Source: CAVZMO01 sp963776195
GTDB lineage: Bacteria; Nitrospirota; Thermodesulfovibrionia; Thermodesulfovibrionales; SM23-35
DNA: 64,000 bases
Direction: 5' to 3'
Assembly: GCA_963776195.1 (NCBI GenBank)
Contig: CAVZMO010000047.1
Location: 1-64,000, forward strand
Numbering within the stretch: the stretch's first letter is position 1; every line of letters begins with the position of its first letter. Of the stretch, positions 47,902 to 57,348 are shown one piece after another. A program made the translations under genes and the position numbers. The notes under the pieces are model-generated. The model saw only the letters and a list, made by a program, of their open reading frames with translations, searched no databases and was not told where the DNA came from.

Positions 47902-48642
47902 ATGGATGACCTCATTAACATAAAACTACCGGTTTTCGAAGGACCGTTCGATCTGCTTTTGCATCTCATCAGGGAAAACAAGCTCGACATCTATGATATA
48001 CCTATTGCCAAGATCACGAGCCGGTACCTGGAGTATATCGAAATCATGAAGGAGCTCAATCTCGAAATCGCGGGTGAATTTATTGTGATGGCTGCTACCC
48101 TTATCCATATCAAGTCGAGGATGTTGTTGCCGCCTGATGAAGAGACTGCCGAGGAGCAGGAAGACCCGAGGCAGGAACTTGTCCAGCGACTCCTTGAGTA
48201 TCAGAAATTTAAGGAGGCGGCACAGGATTTCAGGACGAGGGAAGAGGACTGGATGAAGATCTTTCGCCGGGAATCGGTATCTTTATCTGAAGAAGAGGAG
48301 GGTGAACTTAGTCTCTTTGACCTCAGCCTCTTTGATCTCCTGGATGCGTTCAAAAAGATCCTTGACAAGGCCCCTCCCGAGGTTGTTTCGATAACGAAAG
48401 AGACTCTGACGGTAAAAGATAAGATGTTTGTAATCATGGAGATACTGGAGGGTCAGGAAACGGTCAGGTTTGAGGGGTTGTTTAAAGACGGCATAACAAG
48501 GGTGCAGCTCATTGTGACGTTCGTTGCGCTTCTTGAACTCATCAGGCTCGGCCTCGCGAGGGTCTATCAGGAAAGGGAGTTTGGGAACATCTGGGTAATA
48601 AACCCCGCTAAAGAGTCGGCTGTTGTCAGCCGGGAATCATAG
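47902..48642 (+). CDS. scpA: Segregation and condensation protein A
   Basis: About 246 residues. The kleisin subunit of the SMC-ScpAB condensin. It has the typical N-terminus MDDLINIKLPVFEGPFDLLLHLI with the SMC-neck binding helix, IYDIPIAKIT, and AATLIHIKSRMLLPP, and a C-terminal winged helix (VTFVALLELIRLGL). ATG 47902 is chosen; TATAAT at 47887-47892 lies so close that a nearly leaderless transcript is possible. It is intact. Its 3' end overlaps the convergent acyltransferase gene by six bases. scpB is not in the window. Confidence 0.93.
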   Translation: MDDLINIKLPVFEGPFDLLLHLIRENKLDIYDIPIAKITSRYLEYIEIMKELNLEIAGEFIVMAATLIHIKSRMLLPPDEETAEEQEDPRQELVQRLLEYQKFKEAAQDFRTREEDWMKIFRRESVSLSEEEEGELSLFDLSLFDLLDAFKKILDKAPPEVVSITKETLTVKDKMFVIMEILEGQETVRFEGLFKDGITRVQLIVTFVALLELIRLGLARVYQEREFGNIWVINPAKESAVVSRES

Positions 48643-49743
48643 TCTCTTTTCATAGATCCTGTATTTCTTGTAAAGTCTGCCACCGATCATGTCAACAATC
48701 CTCTGGATCGGGATATTGTCTTCAAGTATCCAGGAGAATTCGACCCTTTTGTATCCGCCTTTTTTCACTTTATAGAAACCTTCCCGGAATAGTAAGGCGT
48801 CAACGCCTCTGTTTCTGTATTCCGCCTTAATGCCGAGAAGGAGGAGCCTGAGGTCTTCTATCTTTCTTGAATAATAGAGCGCTTTAATGATACTTGCCGG
48901 GTTCATTTTCCCGTTCATGTGTTTGAGGACAAAGTTAAAGTCAGGCAATAATCCAAGAAAACCTACGGGTGCGCCGTCTTTTTCCGCAATCCATATCAGT
49001 TCAGGGATTATAACGGGTTTTAAGTTTTTTCCGAGATAGGCGAGTTCTTCATCATTCAAGGGTAGAAACCCCCAGTTCTTTTCCCAGGCCGAGTTATATA
49101 CCTCCTGAAATATTTTCATTTCTGAATCGAACTTTTTTGGGTCGAGCGGCCTGGCGCGCACACCGCTTTTTTCGGCGATTCCTGCGACTCTGAGGATTTT
49201 CTTCGGGGGTTCTTCAGGCATATCGAGGATATATGCATAGAGGTCTTTCGCTTTCAGCATGCCGCTTTTTTCCATGAGATTGTTGTAATAGGGAGGATTA
49301 TAGGGTGTCATGAGCATGGGAGGACTGTTAAAACCCTCGATCAGGAACCCGCATTCTTCGTTTGTCGAGAAATTCATCGGCCCGCGCATGATAGCCATTC
49401 CCTCTTTTCTCAGCGCTTTAGAAGCCGTATCAAGAAGGGCCGAGGCAATTTCGTAATCATTTGATGCCTCGAAGAAACCGAAGAAACCGGCCTTTTCTTT
49501 ATGAAACTCGATATGCTGCCGATTGACTATCGAGACTATCCTTCCCTCGATCCTCCCCTCTTTCTTTGCAAGGAAATATCTCACCTTTGCGTGGTGAAAG
49601 AACGGATTTTCCTCCGAAAAGTGTTTGCGCATCTCTTTCATGAGGGGAGGGACGTAGAAGTTGTCCTTCGAATAGAGACCGAAAGGTAATCTAAGAAAGT
49701 CTTTGAGGTCTTTAGGACTTTTGACCTCAATAACCTCGATCAT
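48637..49743 (-). CDS. GNAT-fold acyltransferase, candidate bacterial ceramide synthase
   Basis: A 368-residue protein with two GNAT-like halves: the N-terminal part carries FLRLPFGLYSKDNFYVPPL and FFGFFEASNDYEIA, and the C-terminal part has IWIAEKDGAPVGFLGLLPDFN and the acyl-CoA loop-like LLGIKAEYRNRGVDALLF. It is soluble with no signal peptide. Its ATG overlaps the preceding stop as ATGA, so it is translationally coupled to the serine palmitoyltransferase-like gene. Bacterial ceramide synthase belongs to this fold and neighbourhood, so N-acylation of a sphingoid base is the most specific hypothesis; a generic N-acyltransferase is the alternative. Confidence 0.7.
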   Translation of the reverse strand: MIEVIEVKSPKDLKDFLRLPFGLYSKDNFYVPPLMKEMRKHFSEENPFFHHAKVRYFLAKKEGRIEGRIVSIVNRQHIEFHKEKAGFFGFFEASNDYEIASALLDTASKALRKEGMAIMRGPMNFSTNEECGFLIEGFNSPPMLMTPYNPPYYNNLMEKSGMLKAKDLYAYILDMPEEPPKKILRVAGIAEKSGVRARPLDPKKFDSEMKIFQEVYNSAWEKNWGFLPLNDEELAYLGKNLKPVIIPELIWIAEKDGAPVGFLGLLPDFNFVLKHMNGKMNPASIIKALYYSRKIEDLRLLLLGIKAEYRNRGVDALLFREGFYKVKKGGYKRVEFSWILEDNIPIQRIVDMIGGRLYKKYRIYEKRL

Positions 49744-50939
49744 CCGATGATGCCTAATCTCCTCCCGATCTTCTCAAAGGCACTGAGCACGATGTCGAGA
49801 TGATGGTCCGTATGGGTTGCCATATAACTCGTCCTTATCAGGGCCATACCGGCAGGGACGGCCGGGGTGACCGTCGCATTGGCGAATACTCCCTCGTCCT
49901 GAAGCATCATGGCCATGACAAACGCCTTCTCATCCTCGCCCACGATAACCGGGATGATCGGTGTCTCACTATGTCCGGTCTGAAAGCCGAGTGCCTTGAA
50001 GCCGTTCAGCATCTTTGTCGTGTTCTTCCACAACTGTTCTCTTCTTTCGGGCTCATCCTCGATGATGTCTATGGCAGCGCTTACGGAAGCAACGGACGCG
50101 GGGGGAGGGCTTGCGCTGAATATCAAAGACCTCGCAGAGTGTTTTATATAATGGATTACATCGGCCGAACCGGAAATAAAGCCTCCGATGGATGCAAGAG
50201 ATTTGCTGTATGTTCCCATGATCAGATCGACCTCATCTTCGATGCCGAAATGTTCTGATGTGCCTCTCCCTGTCTTTCCCAGTACCCCGATGCCGTGCGC
50301 GTCATCGACCATCAACCGTGCCCCGTATTTTTTGGCAAGGGTGATGATCTCCGGGAGGGGGGCGATGTCTCCTTCCATACTGAAAACGCCGTCAATGACC
50401 ACCAGTTTGTCTTTGTCTTCATATTCATTGAGAAGTCTTTCGAGGTCAGTCATATCGTTGTGCCGGTACTTCTTTATATCGCCGAAGGAGAGCCTGCAGC
50501 CGTCGATGATACTTGCATGGTCCATTTTGTCGATTACGACAATGTCGTCTTTCCCGACAAGGGCGGAGATGACACCCAAATTGACCTGGAACCCGGTAGA
50601 AAAGATGAGTGCTGCCTCTTTGCGCATGAAGCGGGCGAGTTTCTCTTCGAGTTGTACGTGTATGTCAAGGGTGCCGTTGAGGAACCTGGAACCGGCGCAT
50701 CCGGTGCCGTATTTTCTTATCGCCGAGATCGCGGCCTCTTTGACTTTCGGATGACTCGTAAGTCCCAGGTAATTGTTAGATCCTACCATAATCATTTTCC
50801 GGCCGTTCATGATGATCTCCGGGTCCTGGGCGCTTTCGATAGTTCTGAAATAAGGATATAAACCATGGGAAATAAGGTCTTTGGCCTTGTGGAATCTTAA
50901 ACACTTATCAAATATGTCTGTTGATTTGTTTACAGCCAT
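49740..50939 (-). CDS. PLP-dependent alpha-oxoamine synthase, probable serine palmitoyltransferase
   Basis: About 399 residues from ATG 50939, which overlaps the preceding stop by ten bases; an in-frame start at 51038 would add 33 residues inside that gene. It is of the AONS/KBL/SPT family: SNNYLGLTSHPKV, GTGCAGSRFLNGT, DKMDHASIIDG, VIDGVFSMEGDIAPL, the PLP-ring site DDAHGIGVLG, and the Schiff-base lysine in GTYSKSLASIGG. It condenses an amino acid with an acyl thioester. Alone it could be BioF or KBL, but linkage to a CerR-like reductase and a GNAT acyltransferase favours serine palmitoyltransferase. Confidence 0.82.
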   Translation of the reverse strand: MAVNKSTDIFDKCLRFHKAKDLISHGLYPYFRTIESAQDPEIIMNGRKMIMVGSNNYLGLTSHPKVKEAAISAIRKYGTGCAGSRFLNGTLDIHVQLEEKLARFMRKEAALIFSTGFQVNLGVISALVGKDDIVVIDKMDHASIIDGCRLSFGDIKKYRHNDMTDLERLLNEYEDKDKLVVIDGVFSMEGDIAPLPEIITLAKKYGARLMVDDAHGIGVLGKTGRGTSEHFGIEDEVDLIMGTYSKSLASIGGFISGSADVIHYIKHSARSLIFSASPPPASVASVSAAIDIIEDEPERREQLWKNTTKMLNGFKALGFQTGHSETPIIPVIVGEDEKAFVMAMMLQDEGVFANATVTPAVPAGMALIRTSYMATHTDHHLDIVLSAFEKIGRRLGIIG

Positions 50940-51892
50940 CTGTGAATCCTGTACCAATCTGCCGTCCATTTTATCCCTTCCTTTAGTCCAACTCTTGGAA
51001 TAAAGCCGATTTCTTTTGTCATCTTTTGAGGATCGCATATCCAGTGCGAGTGTCTGAAATCCTTAATCCTGTCCCTGTTGATGATACCCTGTTTGTTGAT
51101 TTTTTCTCCTATAAATGCAAAAAACGGCATAGCGAATTTTGGAATTTTCAGCGGTATAGCTTTTACATTAAGCGCTGAGGATATTTCCATCGCTATTTCC
51201 TCTCCCGAATAAATTTTGGTGTCAGATAAGAAGTAAACCTTCCCTTCAGCCTTCTTGTTTTCGGCACACAATATTATACCCTGAACGAGGTCATCAACAT
51301 AAAGCAATGAATAATAACATTTCCCCAGGTCAAAGAAAATACCTTTTTTGATCATCTTGAACATGACAAGCATGTCCCTGTCTCTCGGTCCATAAACTGC
51401 GGGAGGTCTGAGTATGGTAACGGGTATCGAACCGTTATATCTCAAGACCGCTTTTTCACCTTCCAGCTTGCTCTTGCCGTAGCTCGACACCGGAGCGGGC
51501 TGCGCGTCTTCCCGGATAGGCGTCCCGTCTCTGCTGGGGCCTATCGCGGCGAGGCTGCTCAAGTAGACGAATCTTTTCAGCCCCGGATTTCTCCGTGATA
51601 CGGCCTTTATCAAATTCTCTGTCCCTTTTGCATTGATGCAGAAAAAAGCATCCTCCGACGTTGCCTTTGTGAGTCCCGCGAGATGAAAGATGTAGTCGGC
51701 GCCCTCGACTGCGCTGAGAAGCGAGTCACCATCTGTGCAGTCACCTTTGGATAATCTGATGTCGAGGTTTTCGATCCATTTGAGGTTAGAGGTTGTTCTC
51801 GACAGACAGGTAACCTTATACCCCCTCTTGACGAGTTCCTCGCATAGATGGCTTCCTATGAAGCCTGTAGCTCCCGTTACCAGAGCATTCAT
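50930..51892 (-). CDS. NAD(P)-dependent SDR epimerase/reductase, candidate 3-ketosphinganine reductase (CerR-like)
   Basis: A 320-residue extended SDR protein: cofactor motif VTGATGFIGSHL, FHLAGLTKA, catalytic YLSSLAAIGPS and YGKSKLEGE (Y-x3-K), ILRPPAVYGPRD. This is the 3-beta-HSD/epimerase-like group to which the bacterial 3-ketosphinganine reductase CerR belongs. It is first in the three-gene coupled set and would reduce the ketone formed by the next gene's product. Other sugar or sterol epimerase functions cannot be ruled out by sequence alone. Confidence 0.8.
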   Translation of the reverse strand: MNALVTGATGFIGSHLCEELVKRGYKVTCLSRTTSNLKWIENLDIRLSKGDCTDGDSLLSAVEGADYIFHLAGLTKATSEDAFFCINAKGTENLIKAVSRRNPGLKRFVYLSSLAAIGPSRDGTPIREDAQPAPVSSYGKSKLEGEKAVLRYNGSIPVTILRPPAVYGPRDRDMLVMFKMIKKGIFFDLGKCYYSLLYVDDLVQGIILCAENKKAEGKVYFLSDTKIYSGEEIAMEISSALNVKAIPLKIPKFAMPFFAFIGEKINKQGIINRDRIKDFRHSHWICDPQKMTKEIGFIPRVGLKEGIKWTADWYRIHRWL

Positions 51893-51959
51893 AGAATAGC
51901 AATATTTTGGGTGATGAAGGTGATTAGAGTCAAGCCCAATTTAATTCGCCTCAGGCTGA

Positions 51960-52802
51960 TTAAAGGCTCATGGACTCGAGCCTTGATATCCGTTCCTCGA
52001 TCGGGGGATGGGTGCTGAAGAGTTTCAATATTCCCCCACCTGATAATGGGTTAACGATGAACAAATGGGACGTTGACGGGTTGGCATCCATGGGAATCTT
52101 CTGAGACGCCCACTGGAGCTTTCTTAGTGCGCTCGCCAGATATCGCGGATTTCCGGCGATTCTTGCGCCGCCCTCATCTGCGACGTATTCTCTCGATCGT
52201 GAGATAGCCATCTGGATGATCATGGCGGCTATCGGACCTACGATCATCATGACAAAGGCTGCGATAGGACTTCCTCCCTCTTCATCATCCCCCCTGTTGC
52301 CGCCGAATATCATTGCCCATTGGGCCATCTGGGCAAGATAACTGATCGCACCGGCGATTGTCGCGGCGACCGTGCTGATAAGGATGTCCCTGTGCTTGAC
52401 ATGGGCGAGTTCATGGCCTATGACACCCATAAGCTCTTCAGGGCTTAAAAGGCGCATAATGCCTGTTGTCACGGCAACAGCCGCGTGCTTTGGGTTTCTA
52501 CCGGTTGCGAAGGCATTCGGCTGTTCCTCATCCATCATATAGACCTTCGGCATCGGTATTTCCGCCCTCTGTGCAAGCCTCCTCACAATACCATAAAGTT
52601 CGGGTGCTTCCGACTCGGTAACTTCCCTTGCGCGGTACATCCTGAGGACGATTTTATCACTGAACCAGTAGGCAAAGAAGTTCATCCCTAATGCAAAGAT
52701 CAGCGCTATGGTCATACCCTGCCTGCCGCCGATCGCGCCTCCTGCCCAGATGAGTATGAGCGTCAACGTCACGAGCAGGACAAGAGTTTTTATATTATTC
52801 AT
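51960..52802 (-). CDS. htpX: Membrane zinc metalloprotease HtpX
   Basis: A 280-residue M48 protease for quality control of inner-membrane proteins. Two N-terminal membrane helices (LVLLVTLTLILIWAGGAIG and the next), then the zinc motif GHELAHVKH (HExxH) and the third ligand region SREYVADEGG, plus the MPKVYMMDEEQPNAFATG strand, and a pair of internal hydrophobic helices. It ends FSTHPPIEERISRLESM. Intact. It is a single gene between the lipid set and the cytochrome c genes. Confidence 0.95.
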   Translation of the reverse strand: MNNIKTLVLLVTLTLILIWAGGAIGGRQGMTIALIFALGMNFFAYWFSDKIVLRMYRAREVTESEAPELYGIVRRLAQRAEIPMPKVYMMDEEQPNAFATGRNPKHAAVAVTTGIMRLLSPEELMGVIGHELAHVKHRDILISTVAATIAGAISYLAQMAQWAMIFGGNRGDDEEGGSPIAAFVMMIVGPIAAMIIQMAISRSREYVADEGGARIAGNPRYLASALRKLQWASQKIPMDANPSTSHLFIVNPLSGGGILKLFSTHPPIEERISRLESMSL

Positions 52803-52872
52803 AAAGTCTTAACCTCCGTAAATCTTGATTTTGTTTTTTATGGTGTTGCGAAAAAACGAAAGTTTCAAGGTT

Positions 52873-53957
52873 CTATCTCGACCCGTACGCGTGGAGACCG
52901 GAGAGCAATAAATTCACTCCGAGATAGGTAAATATCACGGCCATGAAACCTACCACGGCTACGATCGCAACCTTCTTCCCTTTCCATCCCCTGATCATCC
53001 TTCCATGAAGATAAAAGGCATAGATAAACCACGTGATTAACGACCAGGTCTCTTTCGGGTCCCAACTCCAGTAAACTCCCCATGCCTGATTGGCCCAGAT
53101 CGCACCGAATATGAGGCCGCCCAGCGTAAATATGGGAAACCCTATGGCGATACTCTTATAAGTAATTTCATCGAGAATATCGGAGCTGACATTGAATTTC
53201 TCTATCACCGTCTTCAGTATCGGGCCGTATCTCCAGACGCGAATAATATCAGCGACCGATATCGTCCAGCTCAGGATTTTGACGGCAGCAGAGGGATTAA
53301 GGAACGATGTCTTAAAGAGATAGCTTTGCACAAAAACTTCCGGTCTCACCTTGACTTTAAAGGTGAGGAAATCAATCCCCATCGAAACAAAAACGACCAC
53401 GAATATGCCGAATGTAATTGTCCAGAATATATATGCCGCATCGCTTCTTTTCTCGGTTTTCACGATAAGGTACATAAGTCCCGTACTGAAGGACAAGGAG
53501 AAGGCGGCATAAGCGATAAAGCTCATCGTCACATGCGCAAGGAGCCAGTTGCTCTTCAGAGCGGGTACCAGGGGCTGAATATCTTTTGAGACCCCCGATA
53601 AATCGATAAAAGCCAATACAAGCCCCGCAATCGGGCGTGATAAACGCCCCGAACGAGCGGTTCTTGAATTTGAACTCGATTATGAGATATCCCAATATCA
53701 GGCACCATACAAAAAATGTGAGTGATTCATAAAGGTTTGTGAGCGGCGCCGACCGTCAAAAACCCCATGCCGCTCAACTCGGCAAATTCCGCCCATCTCA
53801 GCGCGATTGCCAAGGTCTGTGATACAAACCCTATGATCGTGACTGTTGTGGCGGTTATCCCGACCTGCATTTTTTTGAACGCCAGATAGGTAATATAAAT
53901 GATCATGGCCAGTATGTAGGCCATGGTTGAAATTCCGAAGAAAAAGGAACTGTCCAT
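52873..53957 (-). CDS. ccsA: Cytochrome c biogenesis protein CcsA (ResC), two frameshifts
   Basis: About 360 residues if repaired. A System II haem exporter/ligase component in the inner membrane with eight predicted helices. The haem-handling WWD motif is present as NQAWGVYWSWDPKETWSL, and histidines for haem coordination occur in LLAHVTMSF and YLHGRM. One-base slips near 53740 (TVGAAPLTNLYES is split) and near 53625 (FGAFITP to LALAFIDLSG) break the frame, but flanking protein similarity is continuous. It directly follows resB with no gap. Such a conserved pair being broken at both genes suggests sequence error. Confidence 0.82.
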
Positions 53958-55398
53958 CTATTTCACCCCTTCCTGTTTTTTGGTGAGGACGGAGATCATT
54001 TTGTCTATCTTCCTTTCAAAGGCAGCCCTGTTTTTGTTGGCGGTCGCACCGATAACTACCCTTGTATTATTCTTGTCTTCGGTGATCTTGACCCATATTC
54101 TGCGGTGGCTCATGAAGAACGCGATAAAGAGCCCTATGCTCATGGTAATGCACCCGAAATATACAACCCATACTCCCGGGTCTTTTCTCACCTGCAATCC
54201 CGTGTATTCAACTCCCCAGTAATCAAGGAATTCAACCCTGCTGCCGTCGGGCAGCTGCCATGTTTCCGGATGCCTTTTCAATATCCAGGCAGAAACTGTG
54301 CTGTTTTCCCGATTCTGAAAAGTCTATATACACTGCGGGATTATTCATCATGTTCGTATAGGTGGACGCGTGTCCGTGTTCGTCCATTTTCAGGGCAGGG
54401 CTGAAGTTCACGATCTTTCCGGAGATATCGGTACCGGGTATTTGAAAGGTATCCCCGAATCTCAAATTGAGTGTTGCTGGATTGTCCCGTCCTTTGAAAC
54501 GACATTAAAGATAAATATTCCCCTCTTCATACTGTCGGGTATAAGTCCATAACTTGCCTGATAGAAGGTTATGCCTTCATAGGTCAGAGGGTCATTTACC
54601 GCTATCGATCTTTTTCAGGACCTCCCTGCCGTCTTTTATTATAGTGAGCCAGCTTTTGTATTCCTTCGGCATGTCGGAATCGTCATAAAATTCGACATCA
54701 AAGTTGTCGCATCTGATATCAAAGCCCAAGGGAATTTCTTTGTCCGTGTTTGAGACAGCCACATTCGATACCTCGCCTTCGGGAAGGTTCAGGAATCCGT
54801 TAAATCCGAAGCGTACGCCTATGATCGACGCCGATCAAAATAAAAAGAATACTGAAATGGGTCAGGTATACGCCGAGCCTGCTGTAATTTCCTTTCTGGG
54901 CAAGAACTGGTATCCCTTCTCTTCCTGTACCTCGTTGAAGCGAAACCGCGCACTTTTCATCGCGCCTGTAACCGGGTCCTTGACTTTATCGGGTTTCCCT
55001 TTGAGTACTATCTCCCTGTTGATGATAAATTTTTTCAGTCTTTCTTCAGGTAAGGGTTCGATCGGTTCTTTTACCAGTTTCCATATCCTCGGCAGTCTGT
55101 CGAGAGAGCAGATAACCAGATTGACGGAAAACAGCACCAATAAGCCCGTGAACCACCATGAATGATACATATCCATAAACCCGAGGCTGTCGAAAAAGTT
55201 GTATAAACCCGGTGCGAGGGATTCGCTGAAGAGTTTGGCTAATATCTGAAGATTCTTTGCGGGTTCGGCCCTTTGCTCCAGAACCGTACCTATGATCGAG
55301 GTGACGGAAATTAAGGCGAATATGATAATCGCAAGTTTGACCGAGGCAAGCGATTCCCATATTTTGTCGACGAATGACGTTCTTTTTTCTTGTCCCAC
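53958..55398 (-). CDS. resB: Cytochrome c biogenesis protein ResB (Ccs1), several frameshifts
   Basis: About 480 residues if repaired; the partner of CcsA in System II cytochrome c maturation. N-terminal helices SVKLAIIIFALISVTSIIGT and WWFTGLLVLFSVNLVICSLD are followed by RLPRIWK, the third helix GVYLTHFSILFILIG in another frame, a large periplasmic domain (NDPLTYEGITFYQASYG) and the final membrane helix WVVYFGCITMSIGLFIAFFM. Frame slips occur near 54865, 54825, 54605 and 54270. Presence of this system implies periplasmic c-type cytochromes. Confidence 0.8.
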
Positions 55399-55556
55399 CG
55401 TTTTAGATCACTCTCCAAGTTAATATTTTAAGATGTTCAGAAAGATAAGACAAGGAATTTTCAAAATTCCGTAGCCTTGAAGCTTTGTTCAGTAATAAAA
55501 GTTCAGTGATTATCACAGAGATTCGAAGAAGCCTCAGCGAACGTTTGACCCGGTAA

Positions 55557-57133
55557 TCATGCGATCTTTGTCTGGTCTTTATAGAATTGCTTATTCTCGG
55601 AGAAACGAAGCCCTTCCTCGAAATTAATAAGACCGGAAAGGTGCAGTTTCGCGAGTGATGATTCTAAGGAACTGTATTCATCCGTGCCGCTCAGCATCTG
55701 AGATTTTATCTGATGGGTTTTGCCTTCCCGGATGAGATTTTTTATGCCGAAACTGTTTAGGATCTTTTCGTAGGCAAGCACCCTGCCTTCGGCGTTTTTC
55801 AGAGCAACCAGTCTCTGTGAGAGAACAAACAAGAGGTTGTCGGCAATTCGTGTTCTGATGAGGTTCTGCTGATGGGGTGGAAAGATGTTGATGATCCTTT
55901 CTATCGTTGATGCCGCCGTACTTGCATGTACCGTGGCAATCACAAGATGTCCGGTGTCTGCCGCCTGTAAGGCGATCGCAAAGCTGTCAGCGTCTCTCAT
56001 CTCACCAATGACAATAACATCGGGGTCCTGTCTGAAGACATGTTTAAGGCCTTCCTGGAAAGACTGGGTATCCAGTCCGACTTCCCTTTGATTTACATTG
56101 CTTTTCTTATGCTTATGCAAGTACTCGATCGGGTCTTCAAGAGTAACAATATTGCATTTTCTGCAGCTGTTAATAATATCAACCATGGCGGCGAGCGTAG
56201 TTGTTTTTCCATGACCGGCGGGGCCCGCGATAAGAATCAGCCCTTGCGGCATCAGAACGTATTCTTTAGTCCATACGGGCAATCCAAGTTCTTCTAACGA
56301 AGGGAGGATATCTATGATACGCCGCAATGTGATCGAAATAGAGTTTCTCTGCCTGTACAGATTTACTCTGAAGCGGCCGATTTCGGGATATGTGACCGCG
56401 AGATCGTGGTCACCTTTACCAGGAACGTTTTCCAATCTTTTTCAGTCATCAATTCTCTGGCATATTTTTCACAATCAGAAGGCGCAAGGGAGTCCATCGA
56501 CGTCCTCTCCATATCATTGCTGAGTTTTATGCAAGGCGGGATGCCGGCGGTGAGCAGCATATCAGTTGCAGGAGAAGTTGCCAGATATTTTAGCAAAAAC
56601 AACAGCGGAGGTGCCTTCTCCGTTTCTATCTTACGCACCTGCTTTTGAATAGTCTCACCGGTGAGAAAATCTTCAGGATGTGAAATAATGCTTTGAATAG
56701 CGGCCTCCATCTGCGCTGCAGGGACTACAACGGGAATGACCCTCTTCCCCAGGGAAAACTCGATATCCCTGATAGAAATCATATCGCTGGGATTCACCAT
56801 GGCAAGAGTTATTGAATTTTCGGAAATGCCGATCGGAATCACTTTCATGGACTTAATTTTTTCGACAGGCATGAGTTTCAGTAATTCAGGCGAGATATCT
56901 TTTTTTAAAAGGTTTGCTGACGGGATTCCAAGCTGATGGCTGAGGAAGCTTAAAAGATCATCGGTCGTGATGTGCCCCATCTCTACCAGAATAGAACCTA
57001 ACTGTCCGCCTTGTTGGGCTTGTCTTTTCAGAGCGTCTTTCAATTGGTTCGTATTGATCAGGCCGTGTTCAACAAGAAGTTCACCGAGCCTCTGCCTTTT
57101 TTTGCCGCGAGTTTGTATCATCTTTTCGGTCAT
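55557..57133 (-). CDS. PilT-like secretion ATPase with N-terminal MshEN domain, one frameshift
   Basis: About 525 residues. The first 150 are an MshEN/GspE-N domain (RLGELLVEHGLINTNQLKDA, LGSILVEMGHITTDDLL, VIPIGISENSITLAMVNPSD), which in MshE/PilB-type ATPases can bind c-di-GMP. Then a PilT-like catalytic domain: GRFRVNLYRQRNS, Walker A GPAGHGKTTTL, Asp box VTLEDPIEYLH, Walker B VIVIGEMRDADSF, and the PilT-like FPPHQQNLIRTRIADNL. A one-base slip near 56410 divides the two halves. It would power retraction of type IV pili. Domain pairing is unusual for PilT. Confidence 0.8.
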
Positions 57134-57215
57134 GTCTTCCCATTTCTCCTTAAGGTCAATAGTCCGAATATGAAAATGGCAACTGCATATTGCCGCATAT
57201 TCATACTCGTGATCG

Positions 57216-57243
57216 TGGACATTTCTTAAAGTGATGCTATAAT
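57216..57243 (+). promoter_or_regulatory. Candidate sigma-70 extended -10 promoter for the nnr operon
   Basis: TGGACA (57216-57221) is separated by 16 bases from TATAAT (57238-57243), and TGC directly precedes the -10, giving an extended -10. The predicted start is near 57250, about 100 bases before nnr. The 215-base gap to the divergent PilT gene holds nothing else recognised. Confidence 0.5.
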
Positions 57244-57348
57244 TATATTAGTAAACTTCTTTTAGGGAAAAATAATTTTTTATTATAACATGCCGAATAT
57301 GACCTTTGCATTATTTTACAGTTTCACGCAAAAAGGGGACCACTAAGA

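Noticed and set aside
49740..50939. The PLP enzyme as BioF or glycine C-acetyltransferase
   Set aside because: No other biotin or threonine catabolism gene is nearby, whereas the coupled SDR and GNAT-fold genes match ceramide synthesis; kept as an alternative only.
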